From the NCBI GenBank assembly GCA_900119535.1, contig FPJT01000008.1:1-64000 (forward strand): a stretch of 64,000 bases of DNA. The letters run 5' to 3'. Within the stretch, counting starts at the first letter, position 1. Every line of letters starts with the position of its first letter. Position numbers and translations under genes: made by a program. The DNA comes from Ruminococcus sp. XPD3002. Lineage in GTDB: Bacteria > Bacillota > Clostridia > Oscillospirales > Ruminococcaceae. Under the pieces are notes generated by a model. The model was not told where the DNA came from, did not search any database, and saw nothing but the letters and a program-made list of their open reading frames with translations. Shown piece after piece: positions 19,101 to 25,627 of this stretch.

Positions 19101-20997
19101 GTGATTTCAGAATCGTGATCTGACCTGCGAGGTTGTCCTGCATGGTGTCTGCCATGCCCTTTGCAGAGCCTTCACAGCCGTAAATGGCGGTAGAGAGCTT
19201 GTTGTAGTCCTCTTCGCTGGCATTGATGATCGCAAGCATACCTGCCATATTCTGCTTACCGAAGATAGCGGCAGCCGCCTGCATCTGCTCTGCCTGTGCA
19301 AGACCCTCTGTGGTCGTAGATAGTTCTGCAACAATATCATCGAAATCACGGGCATTACCCTCCGCGTCTGTCAGTTCCACATTGACCTTGCCCATTTTCT
19401 CACGGAGCATACCCATGATATCTCCGAGCGACCGCATATTGCCGTCTGCATCGGTCATGAGTGTATTTGCCCCGGCGATCTCCTTTGAGACACCTTCCTG
19501 TTCTTTGGCAAGTGCCTCTTGTGCTCGAGCAAGTTTCAGCTGTGCTTTTTCGTAGTTGTTGCTTGCGATTTGAGCCTGTGAGCTGCCTTCGCCGTACTTG
19601 TTGATTGCATCGTTCAGTTTTACCTGTGCATTATCGAGGGAGATAGTCGCATCCTCAACAGCGTGCTCTGCCTTCTCGACCTTCTCAAAGTCGATTTTCT
19701 GAATCGTTTCAGTGCTGATAAAACCGAGCTGCTGCATTGCGGCAGCCTGCTGTTTTGTCGGCTTTGTGAGGTTTACAAGAGCGTTTTTCAGACTGTTACC
19801 GGCCTGAGAACCCTTGATACCTGAATTAGCCATAAGACCGAGTGCAATAGACAGGTCTTCCGCAGATGCTCCCATAGAACCGGCGATCGGCGCAACATAC
19901 TTGAAGGATTCACCCATGAGAGACACATTGGTATTGGCGTTACTCGATGCTGCTGCAAGGATATCTGCGAAGTGTGCAGAATCATCTGCGCTCATACCGA
20001 GCGCCGTCAGAGCGTCCGTAACAATATCCGATGTCGTTGCAAGGTCTTCACCGGAAGCTGCAGCGAGGTTCATAATACCCTCGACACCGTTCAGCATATC
20101 CTCGGTTTTCCAGCCTGCCATAGCCATGTAGTTCATAGCGTCAGCGGCTTCCGATGCGGAGAATTTTGTCTGAGAACCCATCTCACGGGCTTTTGCACGC
20201 AGCGCCTCTAAGTCCTCACCGGTAGCACCGGATACAGCAGAGACTTTGCTCATAGAGGCATCAAAATCCGCTGTCGTTTTGACCGCAGCAGTACTGAGTC
20301 CAAGGATCGGCACAGTTACATATTTTGTCAGATTTGTGCCGACTGTAGCGATTTTGTCGCCGACCTTTTCGATAGATGCTCCCGCTTCACCGATCTTTAC
20401 AAGTGCTGTCTGAGAATTTGCGGCTTCCTGCTGCAGGTTCTGCAGTTCCTGTTCCGTATCAACAATTTCACGCTGAAGGGCGTCGTACTGTTCCGGTGGG
20501 ATCGGATGTCCGAATTCATCGGAGACATCCTTTGCCTGCTGTTTCAAGCCGTTCAGCTCATCGGTGGTCTGCTTGATCTCACTTTGCAGGGCATCATATT
20601 TCTCCTGCGAAATTTCACCGCGGGAGAGCTGCTCATCGGCAATGCGGCTCTGCTCCTTCAGTTCCCGGAGCTTTGTCTCAGTTTCACCGATCTTCTGCTT
20701 GATAGGGTCGTATTTTGCCTTCCACGCATCGTAATTGTCTTTGGTTTTGGCGGCCTGTTCGCTGGCTTTTTTCAGCGTTTCGAGCTTATCACTGGTCGAT
20801 GATACGGCATCGGCAAGCAAGCGCTGTTTCTGCGACAGCAGTTCCGTATTGGTAGGGTCGAGCTTCAGCAGCTTTTCCACATCCTTGAGCTGCGTCTGCG
20901 TGTTTTTGATGTTTTTATTGACACCTTCAAGGGCTTTGCTGAGTTTCGTGGTATCGCCGCCGATCTCAACGGTAATACCCTTGATTCTGTTTGCCAT
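16120..20997 (-). CDS. Tail tape measure protein (TP901 family)
   Basis: A 1625-residue protein whose length sets the phage tail length. It is intact and long enough for a siphovirus-type tail. Domains: an N-terminal coiled coil (about 10-190, rich in Glu/Gln/Lys); the TP901 core (about 230-450; DFDASMSKVSAVSGATG, EALRAKAREMGSQTKFSASE, AMNYMAMAGWKTEDMLNGV); a hydrophobic segment (about 710-760); and a Trp-rich repeat zone (about 830-1180). Two copies of a C-terminal block containing the motif FESWMPDFM..GLADGIN follow. ATG 20997 follows AGGTGAT; the reading frame opens 9 bases earlier at 21006. Confidence 0.95.
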   Translation of the reverse strand: MANRIKGITVEIGGDTTKLSKALEGVNKNIKNTQTQLKDVEKLLKLDPTNTELLSQKQRLLADAVSSTSDKLETLKKASEQAAKTKDNYDAWKAKYDPIKQKIGETETKLRELKEQSRIADEQLSRGEISQEKYDALQSEIKQTTDELNGLKQQAKDVSDEFGHPIPPEQYDALQREIVDTEQELQNLQQEAANSQTALVKIGEAGASIEKVGDKIATVGTNLTKYVTVPILGLSTAAVKTTADFDASMSKVSAVSGATGEDLEALRAKAREMGSQTKFSASEAADAMNYMAMAGWKTEDMLNGVEGIMNLAAASGEDLATTSDIVTDALTALGMSADDSAHFADILAAASSNANTNVSLMGESFKYVAPIAGSMGASAEDLSIALGLMANSGIKGSQAGNSLKNALVNLTKPTKQQAAAMQQLGFISTETIQKIDFEKVEKAEHAVEDATISLDNAQVKLNDAINKYGEGSSQAQIASNNYEKAQLKLARAQEALAKEQEGVSKEIAGANTLMTDADGNMRSLGDIMGMLREKMGKVNVELTDAEGNARDFDDIVAELSTTTEGLAQAEQMQAAAAIFGKQNMAGMLAIINASEEDYNKLSTAIYGCEGSAKGMADTMQDNLAGQITILKSQLQELAISFGEILMPAIRSIVSRIQGLIDKFNAMSPATKETIVKIALVAAALGPLLLVIGKTMVGIGKLMQLVANLPSMIAGAKAAFSSFGAAIGGISAPVVAVIAVIAALVAAFVHLWRTNEDFRNKVTAIWEQIKNIFSGFCQGIVDRINALGFDFKNISEVIKAVWDGLCKFLKPVFEGQFQQIANIFKAVTDIILSVLDIFVGIFTGDWSRVWDGIKGIFSAVWNFIKDTLKNALNMICSIFGTDLGEVKDFWVGVWTSIKNFFVNIWNGIKNFVSTVLNAIKNFFTTIWTGIKNFFVGIWTAIYNSVAEKINLIKTVITVVWNAIHTAISTVLNAIWSVITTVWQTIYDFISPLLDAFRYLFETIFEAIHVIISRVMDWIHEKITTTWETIKAVVTIVLEGIRTFFETIWNAISTTVSTVMDTISNVISTVWNAISGFISGILNAIWSVISSIWESIKNHITNTLNAIHAVASAVWNAISGFISSVLNAISTTVSNIWNGIKNTVSTVMNAIKNTVSNIWNSVKSAVTEKITAIKDTIVNGFNAAVNFIKNLGSQAFQWGADIINNIVNGIKNCIGKVADAVKGVANKIKSFLHFSVPDEGPLVDFESWMPDFMQGLADGINANANVVGDAVNGFAGNLAETISTVIKNALSNVVTAVQGFMEQVFETVKTVWSNSNAAIDGTMSQIKNGITGGWKTIVSVIETALENNKKVITTTWKSAATVIETALNGIKKIVTTVWTAMKTLINTGQLDIKNVISTTWNAAKDVVNTALNGIKSVVQTIWNTMPDIVRNPMNQVKDAVLSIWDNIKNGIGDRLGGVRDAVSGAMNAVYQAVMEKVNSSWSWGRDLMQNLINGLNYMLGNLINTVADVARAISDYLHFSVPDKGPLTEFESWMPDFMKGLADGINKSKKYVEKAISGVADAMTIAMNSDFNVDMSGVTGAMVGAGGTTVVNNYNNDNSRTVNQTNNSPKSLSRLEIYRQTRNALNV

Positions 20998-21049
20998 GCG
21001 GATCACCTGCCTTTCGCATGGGTATATTCAAGCATCATATGTGCTGTTA

Positions 21050-21700
21050 TCATTTCATCAGCCTGAATGTTTCTGACAGGCTTTTGTGTTTCAGCTTCCT
21101 CGGCTCAAACCCGATCACGTCAAAAAACAGGTGCATAACAACACCGCCGACAAATACAGAAATGATAGTTCCAATACCAACAGAGCCGCCGAGTAACCAC
21201 CCAGCAAATGTGATAACTGCCCACAGCAGTATCTCAACCACCCCGATTGGCAACTTCGGCATTCGTTTCCCGATAGCAATCAGCAGTCCGTCCTTCGGAC
21301 CGCAGCCCTGTTCTGCGGACATATACAGATACATTCCGAGTGAGATAAACAGAAATCCGAACAGCATCAGTACGATACCGAGCCAAATGCTGTGATTCTC
21401 AGGATATGGGGAATAATCGTTCAATAGTTGTGTCAGGTTTCCGGTTATAATAGCATCCAGTAATGTCGCAAATCCGATGTTTTCTCTGAGAACAAGCTGT
21501 ATCAGAACAGCAGTCACAGAGATCAGCACCATAGAACTGCCGTAGTTCAGCGGAGTGTGCTTTGCAATACCCATGCCGAGGCAGTCCCACGGTTCGAGAC
21601 CTATGTTTGCGGCTATCGTCAGATGCACACCGAAGGAGTAAATGGCTAGCCCGAACAGGATCCGCAGCCAGCCGGAAAGAATGTGCTTTTTAGAAGGCAT
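21050..21700 (-). CDS. YczE/YitT-like membrane protein inserted before the tape measure gene
   Basis: A 216-residue integral membrane protein of the YczE/YyaS (DUF6198) type. About five hydrophobic segments are visible: LRILFGLAIYSFGVHLTIAA, SMVLISVTAVLIQLVL, IWLGIVLMLFGFLFISLGMY, EILLWAVITFAGWLLGG, and GTIISVFVGGVVMHLFF. The blocks NIGLEPWDCLGMGIA and GCGPKDGLLIAIGKR are typical of the family. ATG 21700 overlaps the stop of the short GT-type ORF, so it is translationally linked to the tail assembly chaperone. Its role is unknown (possibly transport). Tailed phages normally have no gene between the chaperone and the tape measure, so it is a probable moron. Confidence 0.85.
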   Translation of the reverse strand: MPSKKHILSGWLRILFGLAIYSFGVHLTIAANIGLEPWDCLGMGIAKHTPLNYGSSMVLISVTAVLIQLVLRENIGFATLLDAIITGNLTQLLNDYSPYPENHSIWLGIVLMLFGFLFISLGMYLYMSAEQGCGPKDGLLIAIGKRMPKLPIGVVEILLWAVITFAGWLLGGSVGIGTIISVFVGGVVMHLFFDVIGFEPRKLKHKSLSETFRLMK

Positions 21701-21854
21701 CGAAGTTTTCCTGTGTTGCCTTGATCGGGTAATCATAGTCGTCATTATCCTTTTCAATGAACATTTCGTTGACCATTCCGATAGTGAGCAGATCAAGGTC
21801 GGAAAGACTCAGCCCGATCTGCACACATCGGAGAAGGAACAGCGGCGTTGTCAT
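21690..21854 (-). CDS. GT-type extension of the tail assembly chaperone (made by -1 frameshift)
   Basis: A 54-residue ORF, MTTPLFLLRCVQIGLSLSDL ... YPIKATQENFDAF, overlapping the end of the 21851 chaperone gene as ATGA. The same frame is reached from the chaperone by a -1 slip at 21878-21884, giving a fusion in which eight residues (KSRPVDRE) join the two parts. This matches the G/GT arrangement of tail assembly chaperones in siphophages, where a minor, longer product recruits the tape measure. It could also be made separately by re-initiation at the ATGA. The SLSDLDLLTIGMV part recalls the second ORF of Firmicute phage chaperones. Confidence 0.8.
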   Translation of the reverse strand: MTTPLFLLRCVQIGLSLSDLDLLTIGMVNEMFIEKDNDDYDYPIKATQENFDAF

Positions 21855-22231
21855 CTCGCGGTCAACTGGGCGAGATTTTTTTTTGACTCCGCCTGTGTCT
21901 CCAGATTCACACCCCAGAGCTCAAAGAGCTGCGGGAGCACTTCGTAGATGGAGAAGGTGTTGAACTGCTCCAGCCACTCGTCGGGGCTGTCAGGAACGCC
22001 CTCCGGATCGGCGTGCTTCGCCATCGTCCAGGCGATATTCTCGAAAACCTCAAGGCTCTCGATGCCGAGACCGGAATTCTCCTCATCGCTCTCGTCAACA
22101 GAATCCTTCAGCGCAGAAAAATCCTTGAAGATATCCTTGCGGAACTTTGCACGGTAAAGGCGAGGCAGTGTTGCACTCGCCTTGAAAGGAACCTCGATGC
22201 CGTCAACAGTAATTGTTTTTCTGATAGCCAT
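21851..22231 (-). CDS. Tail assembly chaperone (G-type)
   Basis: A 126-residue chaperone that coats the tape measure protein while the tail tube grows. Seen: MAIRKTITVDGIEVPFKASA, LPRLYRAKFRKDIFKDFSAL, then a helical acidic part (FENIAWTMAKHADPEG) and EQFNTFSIYEVLPQLFELW. The N-terminal block and the length fit the Firmicute phage chaperone family. It ends with a Lys-rich segment encoded by an A9 run carrying the slippery site, four bases before the overlapping second ORF. It lies just upstream of the tape measure gene apart from the inserted YczE-like gene. Confidence 0.88.
   Translation of the reverse strand: MAIRKTITVDGIEVPFKASATLPRLYRAKFRKDIFKDFSALKDSVDESDEENSGLGIESLEVFENIAWTMAKHADPEGVPDSPDEWLEQFNTFSIYEVLPQLFELWGVNLETQAESKKNLAQLTAR
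21878..21884 (-). promoter_or_regulatory. Slippery heptamer A-AAA-AAA for -1 frameshifting
   Basis: In the chaperone frame the codons are TCA AAA AAA AAT, so the heptamer fits the X-XXY-YYZ rule. A -1 slip continues as AAA TCT CGC CCA GTT GAC CGC into the frame of the 21690-21854 ORF without a stop. Confidence 0.8.
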
Positions 22232-22246
22232 ATTCTTTCTCCTTTA

Positions 22247-22525
22247 TCAGTCTGTTGTTGCTGCGGCTGTGCTGCCGCCCTTTGTGGTACTTGCGGAACG
22301 TGTACCGGTGCTGTTGTTGGTGGTTGCTGCAGTCGGGATATAGACGGCGCTGTACCAGTTGTTATAGGTGGTCTCATCTGTGCTTTCACAGGTCTTGGAC
22401 TTTACCAGACCGGAAGGCAGCGCAGAAGCCTTCAGCGACAGTGTCTCTGTCTTGACTTCCTTGCTCTCCTCAGTGGTCTGACCTTCAGTTGCAGGACGGG
22501 ATGCAGAGCAGCAGTACAGCACATC
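22247..22525 (-). pseudogene. Phage major tail (tube) protein, C-terminal fragment
   Basis: Only about the last 90 residues remain in this frame. ETLSLKASALPSGLVKSKTC and ATYNNWYSAVYIPT-like sequence (here TTYNNWYSAVYIP), followed by an Ala/Thr-rich tail, match the end of phi13-type major tail proteins. The N-terminal two-thirds, with the tube fold, is missing. Upstream, the frame breaks at a junction with an unrelated short ORF (22432-22596). Without a full tube gene the tail module cannot make a normal tail unless a tube protein is supplied from elsewhere. Confidence 0.7.
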
Positions 22526-22596
22526 ACTTTGTACTGCCCCGGATGCAGCTTGTCGGGAATGGTGAGAAATGGTCCTCTGTCAAGATATATAGTCAT
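22432..22596 (-). CDS. Short ORF at the junction upstream of the tail module
   Basis: A 54-codon ORF with a strong AGGAGGGC site before ATG 22596. It begins MTIYLDRGPFLTIPDKLHPG and continues QYKVM before entering the wrong frame of the tail-tube fragment (Arg/Lys-rich and not conserved-looking). Only the first 25 residues look like a true protein. It is the first ORF after the minus-strand promoter at 22787-22815. I read it as the remaining 5' end of another gene joined to the tail-tube fragment by a deletion. Confidence 0.45.
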   Translation of the reverse strand: MTIYLDRGPFLTIPDKLHPGQYKVMCCTAALHPVLQLKVRPLRRARKSRQRHCR

Positions 22597-22786
22597 TTAC
22601 GCCCTCCTGTTTCGCAACTTGTGTTTCTATGATACTGTCCCTATCTCTTGTTCTGTATTTCTCTATCTTTCGTGGCGAAGTGGGTTGATGGCGAAGCGGT
22701 CCCCTGAACGACTGCTGCCCCGTCTGCCACACACCTTAAGGCGGACTGAGGTATCATTTTTCCGTAGACCGGATACCGACATTAAC

Positions 22787-22815
22787 ATATTACATCATTA
22801 TCACGAAAATGTCAA
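22787..22815 (-). promoter_or_regulatory. Minus-strand promoter facing the tail module
   Basis: On the minus strand: TTGACA (22815-22810), a 17-base spacer and TAATAT (22792-22787). It lies back to back with the plus-strand promoter, with the two -35 boxes 12 bases apart. The transcript would have a leader of about 180 bases containing a small hairpin (GGTATC / GGATACC near 22751-22777). Confidence 0.6.
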
Positions 22816-22846
22816 TAGAAAATGTGCTTGACATTTTCGTGATAAT
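22797..22846. promoter_or_regulatory. Large inverted-repeat operator between divergent promoters
   Basis: Perfect 18-base arms, ATTATCACGAAAATGTCA (22797-22814) and TGACATTTTCGTGATAAT (22829-22846), separated by 14 bases. Each arm is itself close to a palindrome (ACATT..TC..GA..AATGT), so there are probably two dimer sites. They cover the -35 box and spacer of both promoters. The XRE/S24 repressor at 23022 is the obvious ligand. Confidence 0.85.
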
Positions 22847-22856
22847 GTGATATACT
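22828..22856 (+). promoter_or_regulatory. Promoter of the repressor/mutagenesis operon
   Basis: TTGACA (22828-22833), a 17-base spacer and TATACT (22851-22856), fully inside the operator region. It is followed by a leader of about 165 bases in which I see no further gene. Confidence 0.85.
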
Positions 22857-23021
22857 AAACACAAAGACGGCATGACAGCTAGAGTTTTCATACTCCGGAG
22901 CAGAATGCCGACAGGAAAACTTTGTAGGGCTGCACAATTTTTTTACAGAACATTTGTTTGATTTGTGCGTTGATGAACCCGGCAGCCAGATCAATACCAT
23001 ATTGTACCAAAGGAGTCTATT

Positions 23022-23882
23022 ATGGGAGCTAAGAAAAAGACAGGTGAACCGACTTCTGCTGCATTTAATGTGACAAAGCAGGAGGAGGTCGTCAAAAAGG
23101 AAATACACATTGTAGGACAGCGTGTAAAATATTACCGTGAGAAAAAGGGGATAGAGCAGATGGCGCTTGCAGAGATGCTCGGCGTCAAGTCCAATGCCAT
23201 CAGCAACTGGGAGCACGGCAGAACACGCCCTGATCTCGACCAGATTCCGAAGATATGCAAGGCTCTCGGGATCGGATTCTACGAACTGTTCGGTGTTGAC
23301 GACCCGCTTCGTACCTTTACAGCAAAAGAACGCGCTATTATTGCGGATTACAGATATCTGAATGACCAGAACAAGTCCGTATTCAATGCAGTCCTCGACA
23401 CACTGACAGAAAGACAGCGTGCGGAGGAGTGTCCGCCAATCACAAAGCTTATCAAGTTCCAGAAGCAGCTGGCTGCAGGATTCGATGTTTCTGCAGACTT
23501 TGATGACGAGGGGGAGGATATCTATCTCTATTCATCGGAAGAGGTTGACAGTGCCGATTGTGTATTTACTGTCAGCGGCAACAGTATGGAACCGGAGTAT
23601 TATGACGGTGATCTTGTGCTGGTACGACGCTATCCCGGCTGCAGAAAGCTGAAGCCCGGTGATGTCGGTGCATTCATGATCGGCAACGAGACATACATCA
23701 AGGAATATCAGAAAGACGGCCTGCACTCATTTAACGAGGATTATGATACCATGCATTTTAATTCCGATGAGCACGTTATCCTGATTGGCAAGGTCATGGG
23801 TATTGTTGAAGAAAAGGATCTCGCATCGGATGAGCATATTGAGCTGTATCGTGTCCTGCATCCGGAGGATGAGGAGGAATGA
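23022..23882 (+). CDS. LexA-like repressor: XRE HTH plus S24 peptidase
   Basis: A 286-residue phage-type repressor. The XRE HTH lies at about residues 25-85 (QRVKYYREKKGIEQMALAEM, AISNWEHGRTRPDLDQI). The C-terminal S24 domain (about 155-270) has the catalytic Ser in SGNSMEPEYYDGDLVLVRR and the Lys in ETYIKEYQKDG. The LexA-type Ala-Gly cleavage site is in QLAAGFDVSADF, at about residue 152. RecA-stimulated self-cleavage after DNA damage should lift repression. ATG 23022 follows AAAGGAG. It heads an operon with a Y-family polymerase, so it most likely auto-regulates through the operator at 22797-22846. Confidence 0.93.
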   Translation: MGAKKKTGEPTSAAFNVTKQEEVVKKEIHIVGQRVKYYREKKGIEQMALAEMLGVKSNAISNWEHGRTRPDLDQIPKICKALGIGFYELFGVDDPLRTFTAKERAIIADYRYLNDQNKSVFNAVLDTLTERQRAEECPPITKLIKFQKQLAAGFDVSADFDDEGEDIYLYSSEEVDSADCVFTVSGNSMEPEYYDGDLVLVRRYPGCRKLKPGDVGAFMIGNETYIKEYQKDGLHSFNEDYDTMHFNSDEHVILIGKVMGIVEEKDLASDEHIELYRVLHPEDEEE

Positions 23883-24721
23883 TCATGAAAAAAACGGAGA
23901 ACAAAGCTATGACCAAACGATCTATTTTTCGCTGTTTAATTGCTGCACTATGCCTAGTTGCTATTACCGGATGCAGTGAAAAGAACGGCTCTGATGCAGG
24001 AGTTGAACCAACTTCAAGCCATATCACAGCGGCAGTCACGACTGATACAACAGAGACAGCAACGAGCAACTCAACAGCTGAGACTACTACAACGACGACT
24101 ATAACAGCGGTTACAACGACTACAACAGCAACTGAGACAACTGCCGAAATTACCACTGTCACTGAAATTAGATTAAAGGAGCTTGACAGGATTGCAGATT
24201 CTTTGGATGAACCATCTGAGCTGACCTCTCCGTTCGGTGATATCAGCGACGCTTATGTCTGCTTCGGAGGTACGGCACTGTTTCCGAGCGTTCGTGTTCT
24301 GTCTGCTGATGAAGTAAAGAAACTGTCAAAGATCCTGAACTCAATGGAGTGGGAGGAATTTCCTGATAAACCTGAGACACCTGCCACGCCCGGACCAAAC
24401 GACCTTACCCTTTACATAAATGATAACGGAAAGCGCAGTCAATTAGGTCTGCTTGGTGATACATACTGTGATGAAAACGGATACAGATACTTTAGGACAA
24501 GATCACCGGAAAACGTTGAAGAAAACATTTCTCTTCATCAGATATGCAGCGATCTCCTTTTTGACAGTGACTTAAAAAACGTTTCAACGCATTTATCCAG
24601 ATTTCTTGAGATAAGTCAACCGGATGGAAGCTATGACATAAATGAATACTGGGATCTGATATGGGATGATGTTATGCAGTATATAAACGATGAGGCAACC
24701 CAGGACGATGATATAGAATGA
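23879..24721 (+). CDS. Secreted lipoprotein with Thr-rich linker
   Basis: A 280-residue lipoprotein. A basic N-terminus and hydrophobic stretch lead to the lipobox LVAITGC, so the mature protein begins at Cys (about residue 32) and is anchored to the outer face of the membrane. A long Thr/Ala/Glu linker (about 45-100) follows; such linkers are common in Ruminococcus surface proteins. The C-terminal domain (about 105-280, including FGGTALFPSVRVLSADEVKK and NDNGKRSQLGLLGD) is unrecognised. It overlaps the repressor stop by 4 bases (ATGA); ATG 23885 is an equally possible start. Its link to DNA repair is unclear. Confidence 0.8.
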   Translation: MIMKKTENKAMTKRSIFRCLIAALCLVAITGCSEKNGSDAGVEPTSSHITAAVTTDTTETATSNSTAETTTTTTITAVTTTTTATETTAEITTVTEIRLKELDRIADSLDEPSELTSPFGDISDAYVCFGGTALFPSVRVLSADEVKKLSKILNSMEWEEFPDKPETPATPGPNDLTLYINDNGKRSQLGLLGDTYCDENGYRYFRTRSPENVEENISLHQICSDLLFDSDLKNVSTHLSRFLEISQPDGSYDINEYWDLIWDDVMQYINDEATQDDDIE

Positions 24722-24731
24722 GGGAAAATAA

Positions 24732-25295
24732 ATGGCAAAACTAATATTCCGCTACGGTGCGATGGGCAGCTCCAAGACTGCCAATGCACTTATGGTGCGG
24801 TATAACTACTATGAACGTGACAAGAAAGTTGTACTTCTAAAGCCACGCTGCGAGGACAGAGACGGCACAAAAGTTATTAAGTCACGCATTGGTTTGGAGG
24901 AACCCTGCGAATTTGCTGAGGACTTCCTCGAAAACTATAGCGGAGAGCATTATGACTGCATTATCGTAGACGAAGTACAGTTCCTTGCGCCGGAGATCAT
25001 TGACAGGCTCAGTAATCTGGTTGATACCTACGGCATCACCGTTATCTGCTACGGCCTGCGTACAGACTTCCAGAGTCATTTGTTTCCCGGCGCACAGCGG
25101 CTTATGGAGCTTGCAGACGATATAGAACAGATACGGACGATCTGCTGGTGCGGCAAGCGGGCACATTTCAATGCAAGGCTGCTGAACGGCGAGATGGTCA
25201 CAGAGGGCGAACAGGTACAGCTCGGCGGCAACGAAAGCTATATCTCGCTTTGCAGGAAACATTATAAGGAAAGACGAATCAAGCCACAGATATAA
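24732..25295 (+). CDS. tdk: Thymidine kinase (type II)
   Basis: A 187-residue TK1-like enzyme that phosphorylates thymidine with ATP in the salvage pathway. Seen: P-loop GAMGSSKTANALM (the usual GPMFSGKT with changed residues but the Lys-Thr kept), Walker B IIVDEVQFLAPE with the Asp-Glu-x-Gln pair, and the lasso/zinc part CWCGKRAHFNAR and SLCRKHY, giving zinc cysteines. It lies 10 bases after the lipoprotein gene in the SOS-type operon. Supplying dTTP during repair synthesis is a plausible role but inferred. Confidence 0.93.
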   Translation: MAKLIFRYGAMGSSKTANALMVRYNYYERDKKVVLLKPRCEDRDGTKVIKSRIGLEEPCEFAEDFLENYSGEHYDCIIVDEVQFLAPEIIDRLSNLVDTYGITVICYGLRTDFQSHLFPGAQRLMELADDIEQIRTICWCGKRAHFNARLLNGEMVTEGEQVQLGGNESYISLCRKHYKERRIKPQI

Positions 25296-25308
25296 AGGGG
25301 GCGGTGGC

Positions 25309-25602
25309 ATGAAACAGCCGGTAATACGGATGGAGCGAAAATATGTCAAGGTCACTTCCGATTTTGATGCAACAGGCTATATGCAGCCGAGAACGATAAC
25401 ATGGGAGGACGGACGAGTATTCAGAATCGAAGCGGTCAAGGATTTCAGGCCTGCCGGTGCGAACCACGACAGCCTGACCTGCGGCTGCTATACGGTCGTT
25501 ATAAAGGGAGAGATCAAGTATCTCTTCTTTGAAAAAGCGAATACACATCATGTCAGCAGTGTCGGCAGATGGTATGTGGAGTGTCCGGTCGTGATACAGT
25601 AA
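25309..25602 (+). CDS. Small conserved protein between tdk and the Y-family polymerase
   Basis: A 97-residue protein without a family I can name. Seen: KYVKVTSDFDATGYMQPRTI, WEDGRVFRIEAVKDFRPA, TCGCYTVVIKGEIKYLFFE, VGRWYVECP. It looks like a small all-beta protein, and the Trp/Cys-containing C-terminus is ordered. The start at 25309 follows a purine-rich GGGGGCGG site. Genes of this size and sequence type sit beside UmuC-like genes in other Firmicutes, by my recollection, so a helper role in lesion bypass is a guess. Confidence 0.65.
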   Translation: MKQPVIRMERKYVKVTSDFDATGYMQPRTITWEDGRVFRIEAVKDFRPAGANHDSLTCGCYTVVIKGEIKYLFFEKANTHHVSSVGRWYVECPVVIQ

Positions 25603-25627
25603 GGTTAGAACATAGGGGGCGTAGGTT

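Noticed and set aside
22013-22831. Plus-strand ORF of 272 codons over the chaperone gene and operator region
   Set aside because: Opposite the chaperone and tube remnant, with an implausible Cys/Leu/Arg-rich composition, and it runs through the operator.
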